From CAZMVU01 sp964569295 (GTDB lineage: Bacteria > Hydrogenedentota > Hydrogenedentia > Hydrogenedentales > JAGMZX01): 64,000 nt of DNA. Under the pieces are notes generated by a model, which saw only the letters and a list, made by a program, of their open reading frames with translations, searched no databases and was not told the origin of the DNA. Below, piece by piece: positions 9,701 to 17,273 of the stretch (positions are counted from its first letter, which is position 1; each line of letters starts with the position of its first letter). The stretch is from NCBI GenBank assembly GCA_964569295.1, contig CAZMVU010000003.1, positions 17,432 through 81,431 on the forward strand. The letters are read 5' to 3'. The position numbers and the translations under genes were made by a program.

Positions 9701-10351
9701 GCCTACGCGGTGTCCATGGCCAACAAATATAACCCGGATTGCCTGGTCGTGGATACGCAGGCCGGCCCCTTGGGTACGGTTGTGCTCGATGAGATTATCG
9801 GGAATCCGTCAGTACCGAACATACCCATCATCCTGCTCACCAACGATGATGAATTGTACGAGAAGTACAAGGATCGCGTGGCTGCGCGTGTCAGGCGCGG
9901 ATTCCGCCGCAGCACGCTGCTTTCCGGTATACACTATGCGCTGAGCCAGGGCGTCGAACCGGGGGTGTCCCTGGGTAGAAAGATTCTCACCGTGGATGAC
10001 GATCCGGAAATATGCACGTTCATCAACCGGGTGCTGACGCCAGAAGGCTTCGAGGTCGATGAATGCGCAAGCGGAGAGGAGGCGCTGAACCTGCTGAGCA
10101 CGGGCGCGTATTGGCTGTGCCTGCTCGACATCGCCATGCCCGGGCTTGATGGGTGGAAAACCCTCGATAAGATTCGCGCAAATCCCGATCTCGATGGCCT
10201 GAAAATCTACATGGTGACGGCGAAGCCCATCGAAAAGACCATCCAGGAGGTCAAGGAATGCGGTGCGGACGGCTATATCCTCAAGCCCTTCAAACCCGAT
10301 GACCTCATTGCCATTGTCCAGGGATTCTCCGGCGGCCACACAAACCAGTAA
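6710..10351 (+). CDS. Hybrid sensor histidine kinase (sensor-HAMP-PAS-GAF-HisKA-HATPase-REC-REC)
   Basis: A 1213-aa membrane sensor kinase. Order: TM1 about residues 24-45; extracytoplasmic Cache-like sensor about 50-300; TM2 about 303-330; HAMP about 330-385; PAS about 395-510; GAF about 520-690. HisKA follows with the phosphorylatable His in SNVSHELRTP near 720. The HATPase has an N-box (NNLLSNAVKFN) near 830 and G-boxes (DTGIGIP, GGTGIGLAI). Two receiver domains lie at about 965-1080 and 1090-1205. The first receiver is degenerate: it lacks the acidic pair and the conserved Lys. The second is intact (VDDDPE, LLDIAMPGLDGW, LKPF). Its neighbour upstream is an HTH-receiver protein, the probable output partner. 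Ligand unknown. Confidence 0.92.
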   Translation: MPKRFARRSIERRILTSILWVGVIPMAIALVLGYFVAHEGQRLAVQQKLETAASKTAQGVQLAVKGRGRGPKRLAQDSHIVEALTRLRASEPIDETALVQLLEEEAERSGDLESEYGLYNHEGRFVVGTTAFRVMDRYHPEWVTNIKETTFDSFKSAPSGEGYTARVVSPVRHPETGEIVGFVSDDQQVYDLLVFVLKQGALNSRDDGVTDVYEVVYITDLIAVTVYPESLADFDEEGGYPELHIEPSVDPKLAQRLRGAGPHGAASFSIWNYESRGQQIDALMAYHRLLPEESLFIVVYRPRSIVFANINLAAILSFAVSVLVIATFCIIAYRNVHNNIIRAVSLLNEGAQIIRQGDYELKLKIGTGDEIEQLASSFNEMASALHHNITQLEESEEKYRSLVTAMRDGICQTDGDGQVVFMNPAGLDILGFDSLDQIAGKRLHDAFESDDDYDRISEDIESQGFVDRNRVWMRRADGRRICVEITANRVDDDEGNYVGVEGTFRDVTQSVRLEQEARERSERIGAINQIANVINSSLEAGRVYESMVRELRKLIDFDYAAVTLRIDDGDGYETRRLWPDTPGMGDEVRYVATESCAAWVAREHRMLVVNDTAAQHPGTPVTFEPGMGSCVSVPLYANERIIGSLDLAATAKGAFSQHELEVVEQMAPHVAIAIRNASLLNNLQQSLDEVNRAREELHRVNEELKTLDEMKTNLLSNVSHELRTPLVAVMGYTDMIINEKAGPLNDMQKEYLNISLRNIEKLVTLIENLLDFSRLHRGQEELLFDTLDLVDCARTSIQIVQPVADSREIEVTLNTDADQILVEGDKGKLGQVFNNLLSNAVKFNKPGGAVNVHLRLSNGNVEVSVQDTGIGIPEEAQDKVFTRFYQYDGSSTRKYGGTGIGLAIAQDIMRLHGSRLMVNSIPDEGTTFYFTLPLCPQDRVEEPAQPRPDDRESDSGLPMPTETHLLVGLMTQDRSLSHQVRNMLFSEGMDVVHAAYPAYAVSMANKYNPDCLVVDTQAGPLGTVVLDEIIGNPSVPNIPIILLTNDDELYEKYKDRVAARVRRGFRRSTLLSGIHYALSQGVEPGVSLGRKILTVDDDPEICTFINRVLTPEGFEVDECASGEEALNLLSTGAYWLCLLDIAMPGLDGWKTLDKIRANPDLDGLKIYMVTAKPIEKTIQEVKECGADGYILKPFKPDDLIAIVQGFSGGHTNQ

Positions 10352-10592
10352 GCGGAGCCGCTGTGGTGTGCGTCCCGCGCGCACAAGCTTGGGGCAATGC
10401 CGGAAGCAACGCCCTCCGCTCAGTTTCCACTCCCCCCTCCAAAGCCAGCCGGGACAGAAGTCTTTCGCACGCTGTAGGAAGGGAAGGCGATTATCCCTCC
10501 GCAGTATCTTCGGGATGGGGTACGCCCGCGAGCCAGTACGCTGCGTAGGTGCTGGCGTTGGCCTTTGCGCATTGTGGTTAAATGTGCGATGA

Positions 10593-10610
10593 TCGCGCTT
10601 TGAAGCGCGA
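10593..10610. repeat. Perfect 8-bp inverted repeat upstream of the rhodanese gene
   Basis: TCGCGCTT (10593-10600) and AAGCGCGA (10603-10610) are separated by two bases, 33 nt before the rhodanese start. It could be an operator for a dimeric repressor or a hairpin at the 5' end of the mRNA. The rest of the 292-nt gap after the kinase shows no gene. Confidence 0.35.
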
Positions 10611-10643
10611 GACAGAGGATTTGAACAGCAAAGGAGAACCAGC

Positions 10644-11504
10644 ATGAGCGCGGTTGTTACGATATTGCTGCTACTTTCGACCGAAGAACTGGCGCGGGAA
10701 CTCGACGATGTGATTGTGGTGGATGCGCGGCCCATCGCGGCATATGAAGCGGGACACATCCCGGGAGCGCGGCACCTTGCGGCGGGCGATCTCAGCGCAA
10801 CGCAGGGCGGTGTGACGGGGTTGCTGAAGCCAGTGGACGCGTTGGCGCCGCTCATTTCAGAGGCGGGGCTGGAACAGGGGGTACCGATTGTCGTGTACTC
10901 GGCCATGGACGAGCCCTATGAGGTAAAGGATGCGGCGCGGGTGTTCTGGGCGCTTTCGTATCTGGGTTTCGATCAGGTTTCCGTACTTGATGGCGGTTAT
11001 GCAAAGTGGCAGGCTGAAGGACGTCCCACCGAAACAGGTGCGCCGGCGCCCAAGGCGGACCCGGCAGGTGAGATCGTGCTTCGGCCGCAGGAGGAACGGC
11101 ATGCAACGCGCGGTGAGGTGCTCGAGCTCATGCGCGCCGGGGAGGGGATTCTGGCGGATATGCGCCCGCCGGCGGAGTATACGGGCCTCGACAAGGCGCA
11201 CTATGTCAAGCAGTCGGGCCATATTCCCGGCGCATACAGTGTGCCTGTGGAAGATCTGGTCGATGCGCATGAGGCAGGTGATAAGGTGTTTTACACGTTC
11301 AAGACGGGCGATGCCCTGACGCAGGCGCTGGCTGGGGAGAAAGATGCGCCCGTCATCAGTTATTGCAACACGGGCCGTAGCGGATCGGTGGGCTACTTCG
11401 CCTACCGCCTTGCCGGCTACGAAGAGGTGTCCTTGTACGACGGTGCCATGGCGGAGTGGGGGAATCACCCGGGTTTGCGGGTACAGGAGGCCCCCGCGCC
11501 TTAA
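10644..11504 (+). CDS. Tandem-rhodanese sulfurtransferase
   Basis: 286 aa with two rhodanese domains. The N-terminal domain (about 10-130) has VVDARPIAAYEAGHIPGARH and lacks a catalytic cysteine (VVYSAMDEP at the loop position). The C-terminal domain (about 150-280) carries the active-site loop SYCNTGRSG near residue 240. This layout is that of thiosulfate/3-mercaptopyruvate sulfurtransferases, which move sulfane sulfur from thiosulfate or mercaptopyruvate to an acceptor. The active loop sequence is closer to single-domain rhodaneses than to classical CRKGVT/CGSGVT types, so the donor is uncertain. The ATG has a good Shine-Dalgarno (AAAGGAGAA, 10630-10638). The aldo/keto reductase gene follows after 26 nt. 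Confidence 0.88.
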   Translation: MSAVVTILLLLSTEELARELDDVIVVDARPIAAYEAGHIPGARHLAAGDLSATQGGVTGLLKPVDALAPLISEAGLEQGVPIVVYSAMDEPYEVKDAARVFWALSYLGFDQVSVLDGGYAKWQAEGRPTETGAPAPKADPAGEIVLRPQEERHATRGEVLELMRAGEGILADMRPPAEYTGLDKAHYVKQSGHIPGAYSVPVEDLVDAHEAGDKVFYTFKTGDALTQALAGEKDAPVISYCNTGRSGSVGYFAYRLAGYEEVSLYDGAMAEWGNHPGLRVQEAPAP

Positions 11505-11530
11505 GCAATGCGAGGAGCAAGAGAAACACG

Positions 11531-12706
11531 ATGGAATACCGGCGATTCGGAAAGACAGAGTTTCGTATGCCCGTGCTCAGCTGCGGCGCCATGCGTTTTC
11601 AACAGAGCTTCAAGGACGACGAGCCAGTCACGCATGAGAGCCAGGCGAATGTCGAGGCCTGCGTGAAGAGAGCGCTCGATGCCGGTATCTATCACATCGA
11701 GACGGCGCGTGGCTACGGTACCAGCGAGTACCAGCTCGGCAAAATTCTCCCGCAACTGCCGCGTGATGAAATCCTGGTGCAGACGAAGGTCGCACCGGAT
11801 ATGGACGTGGACAAATTTGTGGCTACCTTCGAGAAGTCCATGGGCTTGCTGAACCTGGACCATATCGATCTCTTCTCGTTCCACGGCATCAACAGTCCCG
11901 GTGAACTCGATGCGGCTATGGCGTGCCTCGATACGGCGCAGTCGTGGAAGCACTTCGGGCGTATACGCGATATTGGATTCTCGACCCACGGCGATCCTGC
12001 GATTGTGCAGCGCGCCATCGAGACGGATGCCTTCGATCATGTCAACCTGCATTGGTACTACATTTACCAGGAGCACTGGGAAAATATCCAGGCAGCCCGG
12101 CGGCGCGATATGGGCGTGTTCATCATCAGTCCGAACGACAAAGGGGGCATGCTGTACAAGCCGAGCGACAAGCTGCGTACACTGTGCGATCCGCTGGACC
12201 CCATGGTGTTCAACGGCCTGTTCTGCCTCTCGCACCCCGAAGTGCATACGCTGAGTTGCGGTGTGGCAAAACCCGAGGAGTTCGATATTCACCTCGATAT
12301 GGTCGATATGCTGCACGAGGCAAAGGAACACATTGTGCCTATCGAGGCGCGGTTGCGGGCGGCCATGGTCGAGGCGTTCGGAGAGACCTGGGTGGACACG
12401 TGGGCGGAAGGATTGCCGCCGGTTGCAGATACGCCGGGCGAGATTAATGTAGAGTGGATTCTACGGCTGCGAAATCTTGCTGTCGCGTTCGACATGATCG
12501 AATATGCCAAGATGCGCTATAACCTGCTCGGGAACGGCGGCAACTGGTTCCCAGGGTACAAGGCCGACAAAATGGACGAGGTGGGGGAGGAGGCGCTTGT
12601 GCAGGCCCTGTCGAAGTCGCCGCATGCAGAGAAGATACCCGGTTACCTGCGCAAGGCGCACGATTTGCTCGCCGGGGAAGCGGTGAAGCGCCAGAGCGAA
12701 AGCTGA
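11531..12706 (+). CDS. Aldo/keto reductase family oxidoreductase
   Basis: About 391 aa from the ATG at 11531, preceded by GAGGAG. The TIM-barrel start MEYRRFGKTEFRMPVLSCGAMRF is typical of the group. Catalytic positions are IETARGYGTSE (the usual Asp appears as Glu), Tyr in GYG, Lys in VQTKV, and His in FSFHGIN. It therefore lacks the canonical Asp of the D-Y-K-H tetrad, a substitution I have seen in a subfamily of long bacterial AKRs. The C-terminal about 100 residues extend beyond the barrel but show no CxxC iron-sulfur motif, unlike many relatives. NAD(P)H-dependent carbonyl reduction is the family role; the substrate is unknown. Confidence 0.85.
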   Translation: MEYRRFGKTEFRMPVLSCGAMRFQQSFKDDEPVTHESQANVEACVKRALDAGIYHIETARGYGTSEYQLGKILPQLPRDEILVQTKVAPDMDVDKFVATFEKSMGLLNLDHIDLFSFHGINSPGELDAAMACLDTAQSWKHFGRIRDIGFSTHGDPAIVQRAIETDAFDHVNLHWYYIYQEHWENIQAARRRDMGVFIISPNDKGGMLYKPSDKLRTLCDPLDPMVFNGLFCLSHPEVHTLSCGVAKPEEFDIHLDMVDMLHEAKEHIVPIEARLRAAMVEAFGETWVDTWAEGLPPVADTPGEINVEWILRLRNLAVAFDMIEYAKMRYNLLGNGGNWFPGYKADKMDEVGEEALVQALSKSPHAEKIPGYLRKAHDLLAGEAVKRQSES

Positions 12707-12933
12707 CCCCTGGGCCGGGGGGGGACGGCCATGTGCGCCGCGCGTCGCTTGCAAATTGCGACCGTTGCGTGTGTGTCCGCCGCGCGCTATGTTGCCAGCA
12801 CCGTGGGTGTATTCGAAAGGGTGCAGCATTGTCGCTATCGCGTTGCAACAGGAATAAAGCAGACAAAGGGGCTGTCCTCGTGATTCCGCGAGCAAGTGCT
12901 GCTTCTTTCTTTGCAGCGTCAGGAAAGAACTTG

Positions 12934-13803
12934 GTGCATTGGGCGCCCAGCCCCGATTACTTGTTTCGCTTTTCCTTTTTTCCGTGTGTTGGAACGGTAA
13001 TACAAAGGCTGCATCTGTTCAAGAACATAGGGCGCAACGGCGCCCTCGTGTGCCTTGCGTTGGCCATGCTGGCAGCGGGGTGCCGCGAACCGCGTCATGC
13101 GCAACGCGACATGCATGGCTTGCGTACCATTGATCGGGCGGTACGCGCGGGGGACCATGGAAAGGTCGAGGCGCTCATCAAAGAAGGCGCCCAGGTAAAT
13201 GGCACCGATGCCGGCGGGGTCACCCCGCTGCACCGGGCGGCGCGCAACGGCGATTCGCAGATGGTTCGGCTTTTACTCAGCTACCGGGCCGACCCCACAC
13301 TGCGCACAAAAGACGGTTGGAACGCTTTGCATCTGGCCGCATGGTATGGCAACAACCGCGCAGTGAAGCTGCTGCTGGCCAACGGCGCCACGGTGAACAG
13401 CCGCACGCCGGCGGGGTGGAACCTGCTGCATATGGCTGCGATGCAGGGGATGCCGAGTCTGGTGGACATCGCCCTGCGCAGTTGGCCGGGCAAAAAGCCG
13501 GATATCGACGGACAGGATAAGCAGGGGCTCACTCCGCTGCACCGGGCCATAAACCGGGCGCAGTGGGAAGTGGCAGGCTTGCTGCTGCGTAAAGGCGCGG
13601 ATGCCAACATCCGCGCGCCCGATGGTTCGCTGCCGTTGCACATGGCTGTGCGTGCGGGCAACACCGGCATGGTCTCGAGGTTGCTCTCGCACGGCGCGCG
13701 GCCCGGGAAGCGGGACCGATCGGGCAAAACGGCAATGGACCTCGCGCGGGACGAAGAAAAAACGGAGATTGTGCGCCTCTTCTGGCAGCGGGACATACAA
13801 TAA
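12934..13803 (+). CDS. Ankyrin-repeat lipoprotein
   Basis: The protein has a lipoprotein signal (ALVCLALAMLAAGC, with Cys at 13081-13083) followed by about seven ankyrin repeats, such as GVTPLHRAARNGDSQMVRLLLS, GWNALHLAAWYGNNRAVKLLLANGA and GLTPLHRAINRAQWEVAGLLLRKGA. It is predicted to be anchored in the inner or outer membrane facing the periplasm and to mediate protein contacts. The start is uncertain. The frame is open from 12733; GTG at 12880 and GTG at 12934 (AGGAA nearby) and TTG at 12961 are candidates, and even the shorter ones give an unusually long n-region. It ends 5 bp from the convergent pseudopilin gene. Confidence 0.75.
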   Translation: MHWAPSPDYLFRFSFFPCVGTVIQRLHLFKNIGRNGALVCLALAMLAAGCREPRHAQRDMHGLRTIDRAVRAGDHGKVEALIKEGAQVNGTDAGGVTPLHRAARNGDSQMVRLLLSYRADPTLRTKDGWNALHLAAWYGNNRAVKLLLANGATVNSRTPAGWNLLHMAAMQGMPSLVDIALRSWPGKKPDIDGQDKQGLTPLHRAINRAQWEVAGLLLRKGADANIRAPDGSLPLHMAVRAGNTGMVSRLLSHGARPGKRDRSGKTAMDLARDEEKTEIVRLFWQRDIQ

Positions 13804-13808
13804 GCTGT

Positions 13809-14666
13809 CTAGAATTCCATGGCGTCGACGAGTTCGGCCCAAGCCCGGCTCACGGGGAAAATGTCCGGATACCGCCAATACTCGACGTGCCCGTCCATAA
13901 ACAAGATATTGCCGCCGCCGGGCACATGATTAAAGCCAGCCGGATCAATATCGATGCGGTCGTACATGACGGGAATCTGGCTTTGCGATACTGCGGTGCG
14001 CGATGGGTCGTTGATGTCTTCTATCAGGAACCGCTCGATCCCCTGCCGCAGCCGCCGGATCGTTTGGGTCTGGTTCAATTCATCCCTGAACTCCCACGCC
14101 GTGTGAAAGCGTTCTGGATCCTGTGACTCGAGCAGCTCCCGAAATGCATTTTCAAAGGCGCGGGACATATCCCGGGTGCCCACCTCGGCAATGTGCCCGG
14201 TACGGAAAACGTAGCCGGTGTAAAAGTAGGCAATACTGTCGAGGAGACACGGGTCTGTCGAGCCGTGCCGGCGTTCGCCATGGGGGCCATCGGCGCGATT
14301 CCAGTGGCCCCCAGTTACGAGGTCGCGCGCCACGGGGTTCGAAGGACACACCAGCACGCGCGCATCGCTGAGGTATTCGGGATACACTGCCGGACCGTCG
14401 CACATGAGCACGCGTGTATTGCGTTGTGTGCAGTTCGGGCCGGTGCGCTCCTGGATGGGCGGATAGGCCCCAGCCTGTTCCCCGGCATACATCTGGAAGA
14501 CGATGCCCATCTGCCGCAGGTTGTTGGCACAACTTGCGCGCCGCGCCGCCTCTCGGGCGCGGGCCAGTCCAGGCAACAGCATGCCCGCGAGAATACCGAT
14601 GATCCCGATGACCACAAGCAACTCGACAAGAGTGAATCCGCGTATTGGGTGGCTCGCCACTTTCAT
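13809..14666 (-). CDS. Type II secretion-like pseudopilin with DUF1559-style C-terminus
   Basis: 285 aa. The N-terminus is a textbook class III signal: [26 protein letters not shown], where a prepilin peptidase cuts after Gly and methylates Phe. The C-terminus has [22 protein letters not shown], the H-x-G-G-x-N-x-LFxDGHV ending typical of the large families of such proteins in Planctomycetes, Lentisphaerae and related phyla. [11 protein letters not shown] motif follows the helix, as is usual there. It is likely exported and anchored by the N-terminal helix; the exact role of these multiplied pseudopilins is unknown. It is transcribed divergently from the HAD gene with a 195-nt spacer. Confidence 0.9.
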   Translation of the reverse strand: MKVASHPIRGFTLVELLVVIGIIGILAGMLLPGLARAREAARRASCANNLRQMGIVFQMYAGEQAGAYPPIQERTGPNCTQRNTRVLMCDGPAVYPEYLSDARVLVCPSNPVARDLVTGGHWNRADGPHGERRHGSTDPCLLDSIAYFYTGYVFRTGHIAEVGTRDMSRAFENAFRELLESQDPERFHTAWEFRDELNQTQTIRRLRQGIERFLIEDINDPSRTAVSQSQIPVMYDRIDIDPAGFNHVPGGGNILFMDGHVEYWRYPDIFPVSRAWAELVDAMEF

Positions 14667-14861
14667 GACAGGCAGAATACCATACGCATTGTGCTAGGCA
14701 AAGCCGGAGCCGGTCCCGGCAGAATACGACCCGTGGCGCCGGCGTTTGCTGCGCTGACTCAGGTGCAGCGACAGGGGCGGCCTGTCCATGCGGCGCGGGT
14801 GATCTTGCGCGGCTTCCCATGGGCGCGCTATGGTGACGCCCTGTTGATGGAGGATTGCCGC

Positions 14862-15812
14862 GTGTCGACCCGAGGCTTGTTTTTACAGAATGTCATCGCC
14901 CTTATCTGGGACTTCGACAAGACATTGTCGCCGTCCTATATGCAGGTGCCCTTGTTCCGCGCATACGAGGTAGATGGCAAGCGCTTCTGGCAGGAGGTGA
15001 ACGCCCTGCCCGCCTTCTATGCGAAAGCGGGGGTCAAGCTGCAAGCCGATGTGGCGTATCTGGGCCACCTGCTCACCTACGTGAAAAGCGGGCGAATGCC
15101 GGGCCTTACGAATGCGCGCTTGCGCGAACTGGGAAGTGAAATCGATTTTTTCAACGGCGTGCCCGACATTTTCCGGCAGTTGAACGCCGTACTCGAGAGC
15201 CCGCCCTTCCGCGATGGCGACCTGCGCCTCGAGCACTACGTGGTGAGCACGGGCCTCGCCGAAATGATCCGCGGCTCGGCGATCGCCCCGCACCTTGAAA
15301 GCATCTACGGCTGCGAATTTGTCGAGGTACCGGCAGGCCCGGACTTCAACCCTGAGGCCGAACCGGGCAGCGGCCCCATCAGTCAGATTGCAGGCTTCCT
15401 CGATAACACGACGAAAACGCGCGCGCTCTTCGAGATCAATAAGGGCGTGAACAAACCGGTCGATATCAGCGTGAATGACAGTATTCCGGAAGAGGACCGG
15501 CGGGTGCCTTTCAAAAACATGATCTACGTGGCCGATGGCCCCAGCGACATACCCTGCTTTTCCGTGGTGAAGAAGCACGCCGGCCTGACCTACGCCGTGT
15601 ATGATCCGGAGTCCGAAGAGCACTTCGCCCAAGCGGCGCAGTTGCAGGAGTCCGGGCGGGTACACATGTTCGGGCCCGCCGATTATCGTCCGGAAAGCCA
15701 GACGGCGAAATGGTTAACCTTCCGTATCCGCGGTATAGCTGATCGCATCATGTCAGAGCGCAAGAAGGCGCTCGAGGGGCGCGTGGCGCCGAGTCCCTCG
15801 CATTTGGAATGA
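14862..15812 (+). CDS. HAD-superfamily hydrolase (phosphatase-like)
   Basis: About 316 aa. I chose the GTG at 14862 because GGAGG (14849-14853) lies eight nt before it; the frame is open much further upstream over the pseudopilin gene, but that part is a shadow. HAD motif I is IWDFDKTLS (nucleophile Asp near residue 18 and Asp two later), motif II is YVVSTG, and motif IV is VADGPSDIP with the Mg-binding Asp residues. A large alpha-helical cap lies between motifs I and II, as in phosphoserine-phosphatase-like HADs. It is the first gene of a tight plus-strand run with a sulfatase, a second HAD protein and a prenyl synthase. Substrate unknown. Confidence 0.85.
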   Translation: MSTRGLFLQNVIALIWDFDKTLSPSYMQVPLFRAYEVDGKRFWQEVNALPAFYAKAGVKLQADVAYLGHLLTYVKSGRMPGLTNARLRELGSEIDFFNGVPDIFRQLNAVLESPPFRDGDLRLEHYVVSTGLAEMIRGSAIAPHLESIYGCEFVEVPAGPDFNPEAEPGSGPISQIAGFLDNTTKTRALFEINKGVNKPVDISVNDSIPEEDRRVPFKNMIYVADGPSDIPCFSVVKKHAGLTYAVYDPESEEHFAQAAQLQESGRVHMFGPADYRPESQTAKWLTFRIRGIADRIMSERKKALEGRVAPSPSHLE

Positions 15813-15836
15813 AGCATGTCTACGAGGAGAAGGACT

Positions 15837-17267
15837 ATGAACAGGCGGGGTTTTATGCGCAGTGCCGCAGCAGGCGTGGGTCTGGCCGCATTGGGTGCGG
15901 GGGCTGCAACCGGCGCGGCGCCGCCGCGAAAGCCGAACATTCTGTTTATCTTCGCGGACGATCAGACCTATGAAACGGTGCATGCGCTGGGTTGCAGCGA
16001 AATCGAAACGCCGAACCTGGACCGGCTCGTGCGCGGCGGCACAACATTTACCCATGCCTACAACCAGGGTGCATGGCACGGGGCCGTGTGCGTGGCGAGC
16101 CGCACCATGCTGGTTACGGGCGCCTTCGTGTGGGATGCCATGGCCCGGGAACCGCATCTCGGGAAAGACGCTGAGGCCGAACGGCTCTGGCCGCAACTGC
16201 TTAGCCGCGCCGGCTACGAGACTTACATGAGCGGCAAGTGGCATGTAAAGGTGGATCCGGCGCGTATATTCGATCATGTGCGCAACGTGCGCCCGGGGAT
16301 GCCCAACCAGACGGAGGCGGGCTATGACCGCCCGAAAGAAGGTCAGGACGATCCCTGGAAGCCCTGGGACCGGCAACACGGCGGTTACTGGAAAGGCGGC
16401 AAGCATTGGTCCGAGGTCCTCGGCGACGACGGCGTGGGCTTTCTGGAACAGGCGGCCGGGCGCGAAGCGCCGTTTTTCATGTATCTCGCGTTCAATGCGC
16501 CCCACGACCCGCGCCAGTCGCCGAAGGAATATGTGGAGCGGTACCCGTTGGACGGCGTTGCCGTGCCGAAGGATTTCTTGCCCGAATACCCGCATAAAGA
16601 GGCTATGGGCTGCGGGGAAAACCTGCGCGACGAGCGGCTGGCGCCGTTCCCGCGCACGCCGCATGCAGTGAAGGTCCACCGCCAGGAGTACTACGCCATT
16701 ATCACGCACATGGACGCGCAGGTAGGCCGTATTCTCGATGCGCTCGAGGCCTCGGGCAAAGCGGATGGTACCGTGGTCATCTTCACGGCGGACCACGGAC
16801 TTGCCTGCGGTCACCACGGGCTTATGGGCAAGCAGAATATGTTCGACCACAGCCTGCGCGCGCCGCTCATGATCATGGGGCCGGGGATACCGGCGGGGGC
16901 GCGGAACAGTACGCCGGTCTACCTGCAGGACATCATGCCGACCGCACTTGCCCTGGCCGGCGCTGAAGTGCCCGAGCGCGTCGCATTTCGCAATCTGCTG
17001 CCGCTGATCGAGGGTGCACGTGCGGAGCAATATGGCGCGATCTATGGGGCCTACATGAACAAGCAGCGGATGGTGGCCGATGAGGGGTTTAAGCTGGTGC
17101 ATTATCCCACCATCGACAAAACGCTGCTGTTCAATCTCGAAAATGATCCGGACGAGATGCACGATCTGGCGGATGATCCCGAGTATGCGGAAATTCGCAC
17201 CGAACTCAGGGCAAAGCTCGACAAGTTGCAGGAGACCCTCGGCGATCCGCTCGTGTCGGCGGAGTAG
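15837..17267 (+). CDS. Tat-exported sulfatase
   Basis: About 476 aa from the ATG at 15837, preceded by GAGGAGAAGG; an upstream ATG at 15816 is weaker. The N-terminus MNRRGFMRSAAAG is a twin-arginine signal. Metal-binding Asp pair is in NILFIFADDQ, and the formylglycine-generating motif is CVASRTMLVTG (C-x-A-S-R), so the Cys would need a maturase, none of which is in the window. Later motifs are SGKWHVK and FTADHGLACGHHGLMGKQNMFDHSLRAPLM. It hydrolyses sulfate esters, probably of polysaccharides, in the periplasm. It ends 6 nt before the HAD-membrane gene. Confidence 0.93.
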   Translation: MNRRGFMRSAAAGVGLAALGAGAATGAAPPRKPNILFIFADDQTYETVHALGCSEIETPNLDRLVRGGTTFTHAYNQGAWHGAVCVASRTMLVTGAFVWDAMAREPHLGKDAEAERLWPQLLSRAGYETYMSGKWHVKVDPARIFDHVRNVRPGMPNQTEAGYDRPKEGQDDPWKPWDRQHGGYWKGGKHWSEVLGDDGVGFLEQAAGREAPFFMYLAFNAPHDPRQSPKEYVERYPLDGVAVPKDFLPEYPHKEAMGCGENLRDERLAPFPRTPHAVKVHRQEYYAIITHMDAQVGRILDALEASGKADGTVVIFTADHGLACGHHGLMGKQNMFDHSLRAPLMIMGPGIPAGARNSTPVYLQDIMPTALALAGAEVPERVAFRNLLPLIEGARAEQYGAIYGAYMNKQRMVADEGFKLVHYPTIDKTLLFNLENDPDEMHDLADDPEYAEIRTELRAKLDKLQETLGDPLVSAE

Positions 17268-17273
17268 CCGGGG

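Noticed and set aside
14193..14861. N-terminal extension of the HAD frame over the pseudopilin gene
   Set aside because: No HAD similarity and it runs antisense to the pseudopilin; the GTG at 14862 has GGAGG at the right distance.
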